Positions 16,327 through 25,179 of a DNA stretch of 64,000 nucleotides are shown here, piece after piece. The notes under the pieces are model-generated. The model did no database searches. It was given only the letters and a program-made list of their open reading frames with translations, and was not told the origin of the DNA. Origin of the DNA: an uncultured Oscillospiraceae bacterium (GTDB lineage Bacteria; Bacillota; Clostridia; Oscillospirales; Oscillospiraceae); assembly GCA_934590325.1 (NCBI GenBank), contig CAKTOW010000003.1, forward strand, positions 62,001 through 126,000, given 5' to 3'. The number at the start of each line of letters is the position of its first letter. The stretch's first letter is position 1. Position numbers and translations under genes: made by a program.

Positions 16327-17580
16327 ATGTTGGAAAATATAAATCTCGCCTTTCAGGGCGTGTGGAGCCACAAGCTGCGCTCCTTCCTGACCATGCTGGG
16401 CATTATTATCGGTATCGCCGCGATCATCACCATCGTGTCCACCATTCAGGGCACCAACGAGCAGATCAAGCAGAACCTGATCGGCGCGGGCAACAACGTG
16501 GTGCGGGTGACGATCGAGGCATCGGACAGCCAGAATTATTTCGACCTGAACTACTCCGCGCTGCCGGAGGGCATCGACCCGGTGACCCGCGACATGCGCA
16601 ATGAGATGGAGAAGCTGGGCGGCGTGTCCTTGGTGAGCATGTACTACTCCCGCGACTGGTGCGACAACGTGTACGTGGGCAATACGGCGTTCAGCGGGTC
16701 GCTGTACGGTGTGGATGACCACTACCTCAGCGCCGTGGACTACGCCGTGAACTACGGCCGGTCCTTCACTGAGGCGGACTACGCCAAGCGGCGCAACGTG
16801 GCGCTGATCGACACCAAATCGGCCCGGTCCCTCTTCCAGGGGGAGAACCCCATCGGCGGCACCATTGAGATCAAGGGCGAGCCCTTCACCGTGGTGGGCG
16901 TGGTGTCCTCCCGCAGCAGCACGGGGCCCGTGATCAACAGCTTTAAGGACTATCAGATGTACGCGGGCAGCACCGCGGGCACCATCTTCATCCCGGACGT
17001 GTGCTGGTCCGTGCCCTACCGGTATGACGAGCCCCAGTACGCGGCGGTCCGCGCCACCAGCACCAACGACATGACCGCCGCCGGCGACAATGTGGCCAAG
17101 TACCTGAACGAGAACGTCATCCGCACGGATAAGTACAAATACCAGTCCAAGGACCTGCTGCAGCAGGCCAGCGACCTGCAGAGCCTGTCGGAGAGCACCA
17201 ACAAGCAGCTCATCTGGATAGCGGCCATCTCCCTGGTGGTGGGCGGCATCGGCGTCATGAACATCATGCTGGTCTCCGTCACCGAGCGTACCCGCGAGAT
17301 CGGCCTGAAGATCGCCATCGGCGCGCAGCAGAGCCGCATCCTCTGGCAGTTCCTGACGGAGGCGGCGGTGCTGACCAGCATGGGCGGCATCCTGGGCGTG
17401 GCCAGCGGCATCGGCCTGGCGGAGATGATGTCCCACATCATGGGCACACCGGTGGCCATCAGCGTCCCGGCCTGCATCATCGCCGTGGCCTTCTCCATGG
17501 TCATCGGCGTGGTGTTCGGCCTTGTCCCGGCCATGAAGGCCTCCAAGCTGAACCCCATCGAGGCCCTGCGCCGCGAATAA
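16327..17580 (+). CDS. MacB/FtsX-type ABC transporter permease
   Basis: 417 residues with the MacB topology. One N-terminal membrane span (LTMLGIIIGIAAIITIVSTI, about 20-40) is followed by a large extracytoplasmic MacB domain (about 45-285). Three C-terminal spans follow, beginning at LIWIAAISLVVGGIGVMNIMLV, and the end is PIEALRRE. MacB permeases export peptides, lipids or drugs by a mechanotransmission mechanism. The ATG has AAGGAGG 9 nt upstream, just after the adaptor stop. A bidirectional terminator closes the operon. Confidence 0.92.
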   Translation: MLENINLAFQGVWSHKLRSFLTMLGIIIGIAAIITIVSTIQGTNEQIKQNLIGAGNNVVRVTIEASDSQNYFDLNYSALPEGIDPVTRDMRNEMEKLGGVSLVSMYYSRDWCDNVYVGNTAFSGSLYGVDDHYLSAVDYAVNYGRSFTEADYAKRRNVALIDTKSARSLFQGENPIGGTIEIKGEPFTVVGVVSSRSSTGPVINSFKDYQMYAGSTAGTIFIPDVCWSVPYRYDEPQYAAVRATSTNDMTAAGDNVAKYLNENVIRTDKYKYQSKDLLQQASDLQSLSESTNKQLIWIAAISLVVGGIGVMNIMLVSVTERTREIGLKIAIGAQQSRILWQFLTEAAVLTSMGGILGVASGIGLAEMMSHIMGTPVAISVPACIIAVAFSMVIGVVFGLVPAMKASKLNPIEALRRE

Positions 17581-17586
17581 ACGCGC

Positions 17587-17624
17587 AAAAAGAAAAGACC
17601 TGCACCCGCAGGTCTTTTCTTTTT
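17587..17624. terminator. Bidirectional terminator between the efflux operon and the HAD hydrolase
   Basis: Stem AAAGACCTGC-ACCC-GCAGGTCTTT flanked by A-runs on the left and T-runs on the right, so it can act for both convergent genes. Confidence 0.9.
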
Positions 17625-17656
17625 GCTTTCTTTTCCGTTTGTGCGCCGCTCCCCGC

Positions 17657-18535
17657 TCATTCGAACAGTCCCGCCTGCCCCGGCACCTCGTTGTTGCCGA
17701 TGGTCTGCAGCTGCCGCGCGTTCTCGGCGGTCAGCGCGTCGCTGATGGCCATTTTGCGTATGATGTTCTGCACTGTCACATCCAGCCCGGTGCCCTCCCG
17801 GTAGTCGGCGGGGAAGATGAAGTCCACCCGCCCCTTGGCCAGCAGATCCTCCACGCCCACGCGGTTGCTGCTCTGATACACGGCGATGGCCTGCCCGCCG
17901 TAGGAGCGCATCATCTTCATGCAGGGCACGTCGCTGAGCCCGTCGCCCACATAGATCATGTTGGTGAAGGGCACCCGCTTGCTGTCGTCGGGCATGGAGT
18001 CGTTCAGCCGCTTATCCTCCGCCACATCCAGCACGCCCTTGTTGATGCGGTATACGAACTGCGTCTTGTTGGTGAAGTTGACGTCCAGCTTCGGCCAGCA
18101 GGCGGCGCCGCTGCCGTCGTAGTAGAACTCACAGGCGTATATCTGCCGGAACTCGTGCGCGATGCCGCTGCCCTCGATGATCTCCTTCAGCCCCGAGGAC
18201 AGCACATAGTGCTCCACCTCCACCCCCAGGCTCTCGCCGAAGGCGTTGATGCGCGCGAACCACTCCCGCACACCGGGGAACAGCACCATGCTGCGCCCGC
18301 ACTCCACCAGGAAGTCCCGCTCCAGCACCTTGCCCTGTGCGCGGCACTCGGCGATCATGGTGTACATATAGGCCAGCAATCCGTCCATCCTGTTCTCCCG
18401 TCCGAAGGTATTGGCCTTGTGCCAGAACTGCTCCGGGGTATAGCCCAGCGCGGGGATAAAGGCGTAATCCTCCATGTCCGTGGTGCACAGTGTCTTGTCG
18501 AAATCGTAGAGCAGCGCGATGATGGGCTTTGTCAT
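17657..18535 (-). CDS. HAD-superfamily hydrolase (phosphoserine-phosphatase-like)
   Basis: 292 residues. HAD motif I is LYDFDKTLC (9-17), motif II SSG (VLSSGLKEI, about 112), and motifs III/IV are a Lys region and YVGDGLSDVPC (about 205). A helical cap lies between motifs I and II, as in SerB-like phosphatases. The substrate cannot be told; the length exceeds a minimal SerB and the C-terminal 60 residues are unassigned. It stands alone between two bidirectional terminators. Confidence 0.85.
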   Translation of the reverse strand: MTKPIIALLYDFDKTLCTTDMEDYAFIPALGYTPEQFWHKANTFGRENRMDGLLAYMYTMIAECRAQGKVLERDFLVECGRSMVLFPGVREWFARINAFGESLGVEVEHYVLSSGLKEIIEGSGIAHEFRQIYACEFYYDGSGAACWPKLDVNFTNKTQFVYRINKGVLDVAEDKRLNDSMPDDSKRVPFTNMIYVGDGLSDVPCMKMMRSYGGQAIAVYQSSNRVGVEDLLAKGRVDFIFPADYREGTGLDVTVQNIIRKMAISDALTAENARQLQTIGNNEVPGQAGLFE

Positions 18536-18552
18536 ATCCTTCTCCTCCGGGT

Positions 18553-18587
18553 AAAAAAGGCGGCCTGCGGCCGCCTTTTCGTTTTTT
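18553..18587. terminator. Terminator downstream of divIVA
   Basis: AAAAAAGGCGGC-CTGC-GGCCGCCTTTT with T-runs on both strands. It ends the sepF-divIVA transcript before the HAD gene. Confidence 0.85.
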
Positions 18588-18593
18588 CTCCGC

Positions 18594-19280
18594 TTACTTG
18601 TCCCCGCCGTAGTTGCGGCCGAACTTCAGCTCGTCCAGACTCAGGCGGAAATCACTGGGGATGGCGCTGCCGTCCACGGGAGGCAGCTTGATGGTGGGCT
18701 CGTCGGTGACGGCGGGCTCGGCCTTGGCGGGCTCGGCGTCAGTGTAGTGGCTGAGGATATCCTGCTCGATGGAGGACACCACATCCTGCTGGGGCGCGGG
18801 CTCCGCCGGTGCCTCCGGGGCGAAGTCCAGCTCGGGCAGGGACTGCAGGAACGCGCTCTGCGCCTTGCACAGCTCATCGCTGCGGCGGATGAACTCCGCG
18901 GTCTTCTCCTGCGCGGCGCGCAGCTTGCGCTCCTCCGCCTGCCGCTGGTCGTCCAGCCGGTGGATCTCCTTCTCGGCCTCGGTGCGCGCATCGGCCAGGA
19001 TCTGCTCCTTCTCGGACTGCGCCTCCTGCACCAGCTTGGCCGCCATCTTCTGCGCGGTCAGCAGCGCCTGCCGCATGGCCTCCTCGGTAGAGCGGTACTC
19101 CTCCACCTTCTCGGCCAGCACCTTCAGCTTCGCCTTCAGCGTCACGTTCTCCTTGAACAGGGCGGTATAGTCCTCGGTCAGCGCGTCCAGGAACTCGTCC
19201 ACGGACTCCATTTTATAGCCGCCGTTGCCGAATGATGCCTTGGGAAATACTTTTTCGGAAACTTCCTGGGGTGTAAACAT
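18594..19280 (-). CDS. divIVA: DivIVA-domain cell-division/polarity protein
   Basis: 228 residues. The N-terminus (MFTPQEVSEKVFPKASFGNGGY...ESVDEFLDAL) is the DivIVA lipid-binding domain. A long coiled coil (about 45-135) rich in Glu, Lys and Ala follows, then a Pro/Ala-rich variable tail with TDEPTIKLPPVD. DivIVA senses negative membrane curvature and recruits division and sporulation factors to poles and septa. It is preceded by sepF and ylmE, the conserved ylm division cluster of Firmicutes. Confidence 0.9.
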   Translation of the reverse strand: MFTPQEVSEKVFPKASFGNGGYKMESVDEFLDALTEDYTALFKENVTLKAKLKVLAEKVEEYRSTEEAMRQALLTAQKMAAKLVQEAQSEKEQILADARTEAEKEIHRLDDQRQAEERKLRAAQEKTAEFIRRSDELCKAQSAFLQSLPELDFAPEAPAEPAPQQDVVSSIEQDILSHYTDAEPAKAEPAVTDEPTIKLPPVDGSAIPSDFRLSLDELKFGRNYGGDK

Positions 19281-19316
19281 TGCCGATCCCTCCGTTGTCA
19301 GTCTATATAATATGTC

Positions 19317-19796
19317 TTACAGATACAGTCCGTTGTTCTCCAGCTCGTCGATCAGGTCGCCCATGATGTCCACGGAGTAGGGGGTGATGATGTAGGTATT
19401 GGCGGCCACCTTCTTGATCTTGCCCTCACCGGCGTAGGCCACGCCGGACAGGAAGTCGATAAGCCGCCGCGCCACGTCCTTGTTGGTGGACTCCAGGTTC
19501 AGCACCACGGTGCGCTTCTCCTTCAGGTGGTCGGCGATCTCCGATGCGTTCTCAAAGCGCTCGGGCTTCACCAGCACCACCTTCAGCTGGGTGGTGGCGT
19601 GGATGTTCACCACCTTGTTGTGGCGATCCTCACTGCGGCGCTCCTCGCTGCGGCGGTCGTCGCGGCGCTCGTCCTTGCGGTCGTCGAACAGGGACCGGGA
19701 GGACTCCTTCACCGGCTCCTCAAAATCGTCCTCGTATTCGTAATCCTCATCGTCGTAGGGATGAATGATCTTCTTCAGTTCGTCCATCAGGCCCAT
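19317..19796 (-). CDS. sepF: Cell division protein SepF
   Basis: 159 residues. An N-terminal amphipathic membrane-targeting helix (MGLMDELKKIIHP) is followed by an acidic/basic linker of repeated Asp-Arg and Glu-Arg units (about 35-62). The SepF fold then starts at VVNIHATTQLKVVLVKP and includes the conserved VVLNLESTNKDVARRLIDFLSG. SepF polymerises and tethers FtsZ to the membrane. The highly charged, repetitive linker is longer than in Bacillus. Confidence 0.95.
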   Translation of the reverse strand: MGLMDELKKIIHPYDDEDYEYEDDFEEPVKESSRSLFDDRKDERRDDRRSEERRSEDRHNKVVNIHATTQLKVVLVKPERFENASEIADHLKEKRTVVLNLESTNKDVARRLIDFLSGVAYAGEGKIKKVAANTYIITPYSVDIMGDLIDELENNGLYL

Positions 19797-19816
19797 GTGC
19801 AGTACCTCCCGCTGTA

Positions 19817-20512
<696 letters not shown>

Positions 20513-20581
20513 TGCTTGTGCCTCCTTGTCTCTTTCGTGTCTCGTTATATACGCCCGCCGGAAGGGCGGGGGATATGCTCT

Positions 20582-21838
20582 TTACCGTATGACCTTTCCG
20601 TCGTACAGCTCGCCGGAGGTGGCGATGACCTGGTCCCCGGCCCGGAGTATCTGGGTGTCCCGCACCCCCTCGGCCGGTGCCACCAGTGCGTAGCCCTCCC
20701 CCTGGTACACCAGTGTCACCGGGCGGAAGGCGGCGTTCTCACCGTCCACGCAGTACACGCCGGTGGTGCCGTCCTCATTGACGCGCAGGGCGTTGGCCGG
20801 CACCCGCAGGCCGGTGTAGGTCCGCAGCACCGCGTCCGCCGCCTGGTGGCGCAGCAGGGTGGTCTGTGCCAGATAGCGGGTGGAGGACAGCACCACCACC
20901 GCCTGCCCGTTGTCCTCACGGGACACGGACTCCACGCTCATGCGGATGCTCTGGTCAAAACCCTTGGCCAGCCGCACGTTGACCCGGCCCAGTTCCTTCA
21001 GCGCCGCCGCCTGCTCCGCCGGCAGCGTCACGGCGTAGTACCATGTGTCGCCGTAGATGAGCTTGCCCACGTTGCTCTGCTCCGAGGCGGGCTTCAGCGC
21101 CTTCAGCGCGGCGGGGGTCACGTCCTCCAGGAATTCCTCCGTCAGCACGGACTCATAGCCGTCGCAGACGGCGGAGTAGGTGCCGGAGGCCTTGGCGTTG
21201 ACGCTTTTGGCCCCGGACAGCTTGTTTTTCAGCGCGGAGATGTCGCTCTCCACGGACTTGATCTCCGCCTGTATGTCCTCCTGCGAGGTGTAGGAGTGGT
21301 CCCGCTTCAGCACGGCGGCCTTCAGGGCGGCCAGGTCGCTCTCCGCCGCGGAGTAGTCCCCGGAGGTCAGCGTCTGCCGCAGGGTCAGGATGTCGCCGGT
21401 GATGGAGGTGTCCAGCTTCAGCGCCGCATCGGGGTCCAGATAGGACGTCAGGGCGAACTGCAGCTGCTGCAGCTGCAGCTCCAGTGTCTCGATCTGGCTG
21501 ACGGTCTGCAGGGCGCTGTCGTCGCTGTATACGGTGGCCACCGTCTGTCCCGCGGCCACCCGCTGCCCCTCCTGCACCTGGCGGGATACCGTGCCGCTCT
21601 GGGCGGGGAGGGGCTCCTCCGTCCGCACCAGCCAGCCCTCCATGGCGATGGTGTCCTCCGCCTGGCTCTCATAGACCACGGTGATGGTCAGCGGGTCGGC
21701 GAAGTAGTTGAACACCTGTGCGGCGAAGTACACCAGCACCGCCGCCAGCACCGCCACAGGCAGTACCTTCAGCAGCGGCGACGAGCGCTTATTGTTCCCC
21801 GCGGGGCGTGTTGTGTTGTTGTCAGGGGTGTTGTTCAT
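20582..21838 (-). CDS. Single-span HlyD-like adaptor/membrane protein
   Basis: 418 residues. A Thr/Asn-rich cytoplasmic start precedes one membrane span (VLPVAVLAAVLVYFAAQVF, about 25-43), then a lipoyl-like part (GTVSRQVQEGQRVAAGQTVATVYSDD), a short coiled coil (about 110-210) and a C-terminal beta region. No ATPase or permease is adjacent. Similar proteins sit in the sepF/ylm neighbourhood of other Clostridia, so a role in envelope or division rather than export is possible; this is inference. It lies 28 bp after hfq and 69 bp before ylmE. Confidence 0.7.
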   Translation of the reverse strand: MNNTPDNNTTRPAGNNKRSSPLLKVLPVAVLAAVLVYFAAQVFNYFADPLTITVVYESQAEDTIAMEGWLVRTEEPLPAQSGTVSRQVQEGQRVAAGQTVATVYSDDSALQTVSQIETLELQLQQLQFALTSYLDPDAALKLDTSITGDILTLRQTLTSGDYSAAESDLAALKAAVLKRDHSYTSQEDIQAEIKSVESDISALKNKLSGAKSVNAKASGTYSAVCDGYESVLTEEFLEDVTPAALKALKPASEQSNVGKLIYGDTWYYAVTLPAEQAAALKELGRVNVRLAKGFDQSIRMSVESVSREDNGQAVVVLSSTRYLAQTTLLRHQAADAVLRTYTGLRVPANALRVNEDGTTGVYCVDGENAAFRPVTLVYQGEGYALVAPAEGVRDTQILRAGDQVIATSGELYDGKVIR

Positions 21839-21866
21839 GGGCTTTCCTCTTTTTCGCTGTGTCTCT

Positions 21867-22097
21867 TTACTCCGCGTCCTCCCGCAGGGCGATGGTCCGC
21901 GCCGGGGCGATGGTGGAGATGGCGTGCTTGTAGATGACCTGCTGCCGCCCCTCGCTGTCCAGCACCACCACGAAGCAGTCGAAGCCCGTGATGACGCCCC
22001 GCAGCTGGAAGCCGTTCACCAGGAACAGTGTGACCGGCACGTTCTCCTTGCGCGCCTTGGTGAGAAAGATGTCCTGCAGGTTGTTGGTCTTTTGCAT
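21867..22097 (-). CDS. hfq: RNA chaperone Hfq
   Basis: 76 residues. Sm1 ([19 protein letters not shown]) and the Sm2 motif with YKHAIST are intact; YKHA replaces the classic YKHAI context almost exactly. Hfq hexamers promote small-RNA/mRNA pairing. The start is set by the ATG at 22097 with AAAGGAG 9 nt upstream. The order miaA-hfq is conserved widely. Upstream codons in the same frame are not Hfq-like. Confidence 0.96.
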   Translation of the reverse strand: MQKTNNLQDIFLTKARKENVPVTLFLVNGFQLRGVITGFDCFVVVLDSEGRQQVIYKHAISTIAPARTIALREDAE

Positions 22098-22159
22098 AGT
22101 TGTCCGCTCCTTTTTATGTCTGTGTGCGGACGGTGTATGCCTGTCTCCGTCCGCCGCTA

Positions 22160-23101
22160 TCAGCATACCCCGGCGGACAGGAGGAATTCTGTCGCATTTT
22201 GTAGCCCCGCCGAAAAGTCCGGCGATTTTTCCCACAATATCCAGTGGATGGCCTCGTTGCGCCGCAGCCAGGTCAGCTGCCGCTTAGCGTACTGGCGCGA
22301 GCGGAGCTTGACCTCCTCTATGGCCTCGTCCACAGTTACGCGGCCCTCGGCCACCGCCAGGAACTGCTTGTAGCCTATGGCCTGCAGCGCCGTGGCGTCA
22401 CGGGGCAGCCCGCTTCGCAGCAGGCTCTCCACCTCCTGCAAAAGCCCCTGCGCCACCATGTCGTCCACCCGGCGGTCGATGCGCTCCCGCAGGTCCTGCC
22501 TGTCGCGGAAGCTCAGCCCGATATAGGCGGCGTCGTAGCGGGGCGGCGTCAGGCGGCTCCTCCGGTCGTGCTCCGTGATGGTCTCCCCGGTCTCGTAATA
22601 GACCTCCAGCGCCCGCAGGATGCGTTTCTCGTCCCGCAGGTGCAGCCGCGCGGCCGCCTCCGGGTCTATGGCCGCCAGCTCCGCCAGCAGGGGCGCCGCG
22701 CCCTCCTGTGCCAGACGCTGCTGCAGCTTAAGGCGCATCTCGCCGCCCTGGCTGCCGGCGGCGAAGTCCGTGCCCCGCACCAGCGCGTCCAGATACAGCC
22801 CCGTGCCGCCCACCAGCACCGGCCGCTTTCCCCGGCGCAGGATGTCCTGTATGCACCCGTCGGCGGCGGCGGTGAACCGCGCCACGGACCAGCTGTCCGC
22901 CGGGTCGGCCACAGCCACCATGTGGTGGGGCACACCCTCCATCTCCTCCGCCGTGGGGGCGGCGGTGCCGATGGTCATGCCCCGGTATATCTGCATGGAG
23001 TCCACGGACACCACTTCGCCGTCAAAGCGCTTCGCCAGCGCCACGCCCATTTTCGTCTTGCCGCTGGCGGTGGGGCCCACGACGCATATCAGCTTGTCCA
23101 T
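22160..23101 (-). CDS. miaA: tRNA dimethylallyltransferase MiaA
   Basis: 313 residues from the ATG at 23101; a GTG three codons upstream is the alternative. The P-loop [11 protein letters not shown] lies at the N-terminus. DSMQIYRGM and the conserved Thr/Arg region [10 protein letters not shown] follow, and the end has [11 protein letters not shown]. MiaA adds the dimethylallyl group to A37 of UNN-reading tRNAs. Its partner MiaB, which methylthiolates the product, is encoded at 61850. Confidence 0.96.
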   Translation of the reverse strand: MDKLICVVGPTASGKTKMGVALAKRFDGEVVSVDSMQIYRGMTIGTAAPTAEEMEGVPHHMVAVADPADSWSVARFTAAADGCIQDILRRGKRPVLVGGTGLYLDALVRGTDFAAGSQGGEMRLKLQQRLAQEGAAPLLAELAAIDPEAAARLHLRDEKRILRALEVYYETGETITEHDRRSRLTPPRYDAAYIGLSFRDRQDLRERIDRRVDDMVAQGLLQEVESLLRSGLPRDATALQAIGYKQFLAVAEGRVTVDEAIEEVKLRSRQYAKRQLTWLRRNEAIHWILWEKSPDFSAGLQNATEFLLSAGVC

Positions 23102-23179
23102 GCACTTCACCTTGCTTTTCCGTTACTTTTCTGTTTTTTCAAAGCTTTTTCAAATTTTTTCGCCTTTTTCCCGGCCCTA

Positions 23180-25141
23180 TTACGCCCTCTTGAACATCTT
23201 TTCTATCTCATATTCCCGCAGCTTCACCGCCACAGGCCGCCCGTGGGGGCAGTAGCGCACCGCGCCGGTACGCACCTTATCCACCAGTGCCCGCAGCTCC
23301 TCCGCATCCGTGGTCATCCCCGCCTTGATGGCGCTCTTGCAGGCCACGGTGTGCAGCACCTCGTCCCGCAGCGCCTCCGGGTCGGCACTGTGCAGGGTCA
23401 GCTTCTGGGCCAGCTCCTCCAGCGTGGGGGCGGCGTCCTCGGCGCGCACATCGTCGGGCAGCTCCCGCACCAGCACCGTGCCATCGCCGAAGTCCTCGCA
23501 CAGGAATCCGCAGCGCTCCAGCAGGGGCAGATTGTCCAGCACGGCGGTGTATTCCTCCACCGCCAGCGTCACCGCCGCCGGGGTCAGCAGCAGCTGCCGC
23601 ATAGGCGGCTGCGCGCTCTCCTTCAGGGCATCGAAGCGCACCCGCTCGTGGGCGGCGTGCTTGTCGATGAGCCAGACGTTGCGCTCCTCATCCTCGCAGA
23701 TGATATACGTCTTGAGCACCTCGCCCACCATCCGCCACGCGGCGCCCTCCGCCGCGGCGGGCTGGCCGGGCAGAGGCAATGTCTGCTGCTCCGGTTCCGC
23801 TTCCGCGGCCTGGCCGGGCGTCGATGCGTGAATGTTTTCCACAGGGGTGTGGACATCCTCCCGCACCACGGGAGGGATAATATGATACGTCACGCCGGGG
23901 GCGGCGGGCGCAGTAAACGGCCTGTCCGGCTCCGGCGCCACATCGTGTACCGCCATGACCGGGGCGGCGGGGGCAGGGGAGGGCCGCGCGGGCGCCGGGG
24001 CCTCCGTCACCACGGGGCGCGGCTGGGCGGAGCCCACGGGCTTCCCCATGGGCAGCGTCACCGCCCGGGCGGGCTGGGGCGCGTCGGGGCGCTTCAGGAA
24101 CTCCTGCGCCGTCATGGTCTGATAGAAGGGCTTCTCCGCCGGGGCGGGGCGGCCCTCCCTGTCCAGCGCGTCCTTGACGGTATAGTGTACCGCGTCGAAC
24201 ACCGCCTTCTCGGCGGCGAACTTCACCACGGTCTTGGCCGGGTGGACGTTCACGTCCACGGCCTCCACCGGCAGCGTGATATGCAGCACGCAGCCGGGGA
24301 ACTTCCCCTTCAGCAGCCGGTTGCGGTAGGCCTCCTCCACAGCGGCGGTCAGCAGCTGGCTTTTCACCAGGCGGCCGTTGACAAAGAACAGCTGCCTGGC
24401 GCGGGTACCGTGTCCCGCGGCGGGGCTGGTGACGTATCCCTTGGCCCGCACATCGCCGCTGCCGCCGTCCACCGGCAGCAGGCTCTTGGCGAAGTCCCGC
24501 CCCAGGGCGGCATAGACGGCGGAGAGCAGCTCCCCGTCGCCGGGGGTGTGCAGCACCTCCTGCCCGTCGCGCAGCAGCTTGAAGAACACGTCAGGGTGGC
24601 TGAGGGCCAGCTGTGTCACCACAGCGGCGGCCGCCGCGCCCTCAGCGCTGTCCTTTTTCATGAATTTCATCCGGGCGGGCGTGTTATAGAACAGCTCCCG
24701 CACGCAGACGGTGGTGCCCTCCGGGCACCCTGCGGCGGTCACCTCGCCGGGCACGCCGCCCTCCAGATGCAGGGCGGCTCCGGCATCGGCACCCTTCTCG
24801 CGGGAGAAGATGTCCAGCCGCGACACGGCGGCGATGGCCGCCAATGCCTCACCCCGGAACCCCAGCGTGCCGATGGCCGCCAGGTCCTCCGCCCGCCGCA
24901 GCTTGCTGGTGGCGTGGCGCAGGAAGGCGGTGGGCAGCTGCTCCGGCGCGATGCCGCAGCCGTTGTCCGTCACCCGCAGGTACGTCATGCCGCCGTGCTC
25001 CAGCTCCACGGACACCGCCGTGGCCCCCGCGTCCAGGGCGTTCTCCAGCAGTTCCTTGCAGACGCTGGCGGGGCGCTCCACCACCTCGCCGGCGGCGATA
25101 AGGTCGGCGATATGGGCGGGCAGTTGTTGAATTTGCGGCAT
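23180..25141 (-). CDS. mutL: DNA mismatch repair protein MutL
   Basis: 653 residues. The GHKL ATPase N-terminus (IAAGEVVERPASVCKELLENALDAG, GFRGEALAAI) ends near 330 and a Pro/Ala-rich linker follows to about 440. The C-terminal domain carries endonuclease-type motifs: DKHAAHERVRFD (usual DQHAxxERxxYE, last Glu here Asp), ACKSAIKAGM and CPHGRPVAV. It is therefore probably a nicking MutL, as in Bacillus. It lies 38 bp after mutS. Confidence 0.95.
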   Translation of the reverse strand: MPQIQQLPAHIADLIAAGEVVERPASVCKELLENALDAGATAVSVELEHGGMTYLRVTDNGCGIAPEQLPTAFLRHATSKLRRAEDLAAIGTLGFRGEALAAIAAVSRLDIFSREKGADAGAALHLEGGVPGEVTAAGCPEGTTVCVRELFYNTPARMKFMKKDSAEGAAAAAVVTQLALSHPDVFFKLLRDGQEVLHTPGDGELLSAVYAALGRDFAKSLLPVDGGSGDVRAKGYVTSPAAGHGTRARQLFFVNGRLVKSQLLTAAVEEAYRNRLLKGKFPGCVLHITLPVEAVDVNVHPAKTVVKFAAEKAVFDAVHYTVKDALDREGRPAPAEKPFYQTMTAQEFLKRPDAPQPARAVTLPMGKPVGSAQPRPVVTEAPAPARPSPAPAAPVMAVHDVAPEPDRPFTAPAAPGVTYHIIPPVVREDVHTPVENIHASTPGQAAEAEPEQQTLPLPGQPAAAEGAAWRMVGEVLKTYIICEDEERNVWLIDKHAAHERVRFDALKESAQPPMRQLLLTPAAVTLAVEEYTAVLDNLPLLERCGFLCEDFGDGTVLVRELPDDVRAEDAAPTLEELAQKLTLHSADPEALRDEVLHTVACKSAIKAGMTTDAEELRALVDKVRTGAVRYCPHGRPVAVKLREYEIEKMFKRA

Positions 25142-25179
25142 GGGATCAGCTCCTTTTGTCTTGCTCGTTTTTCCTGTTT

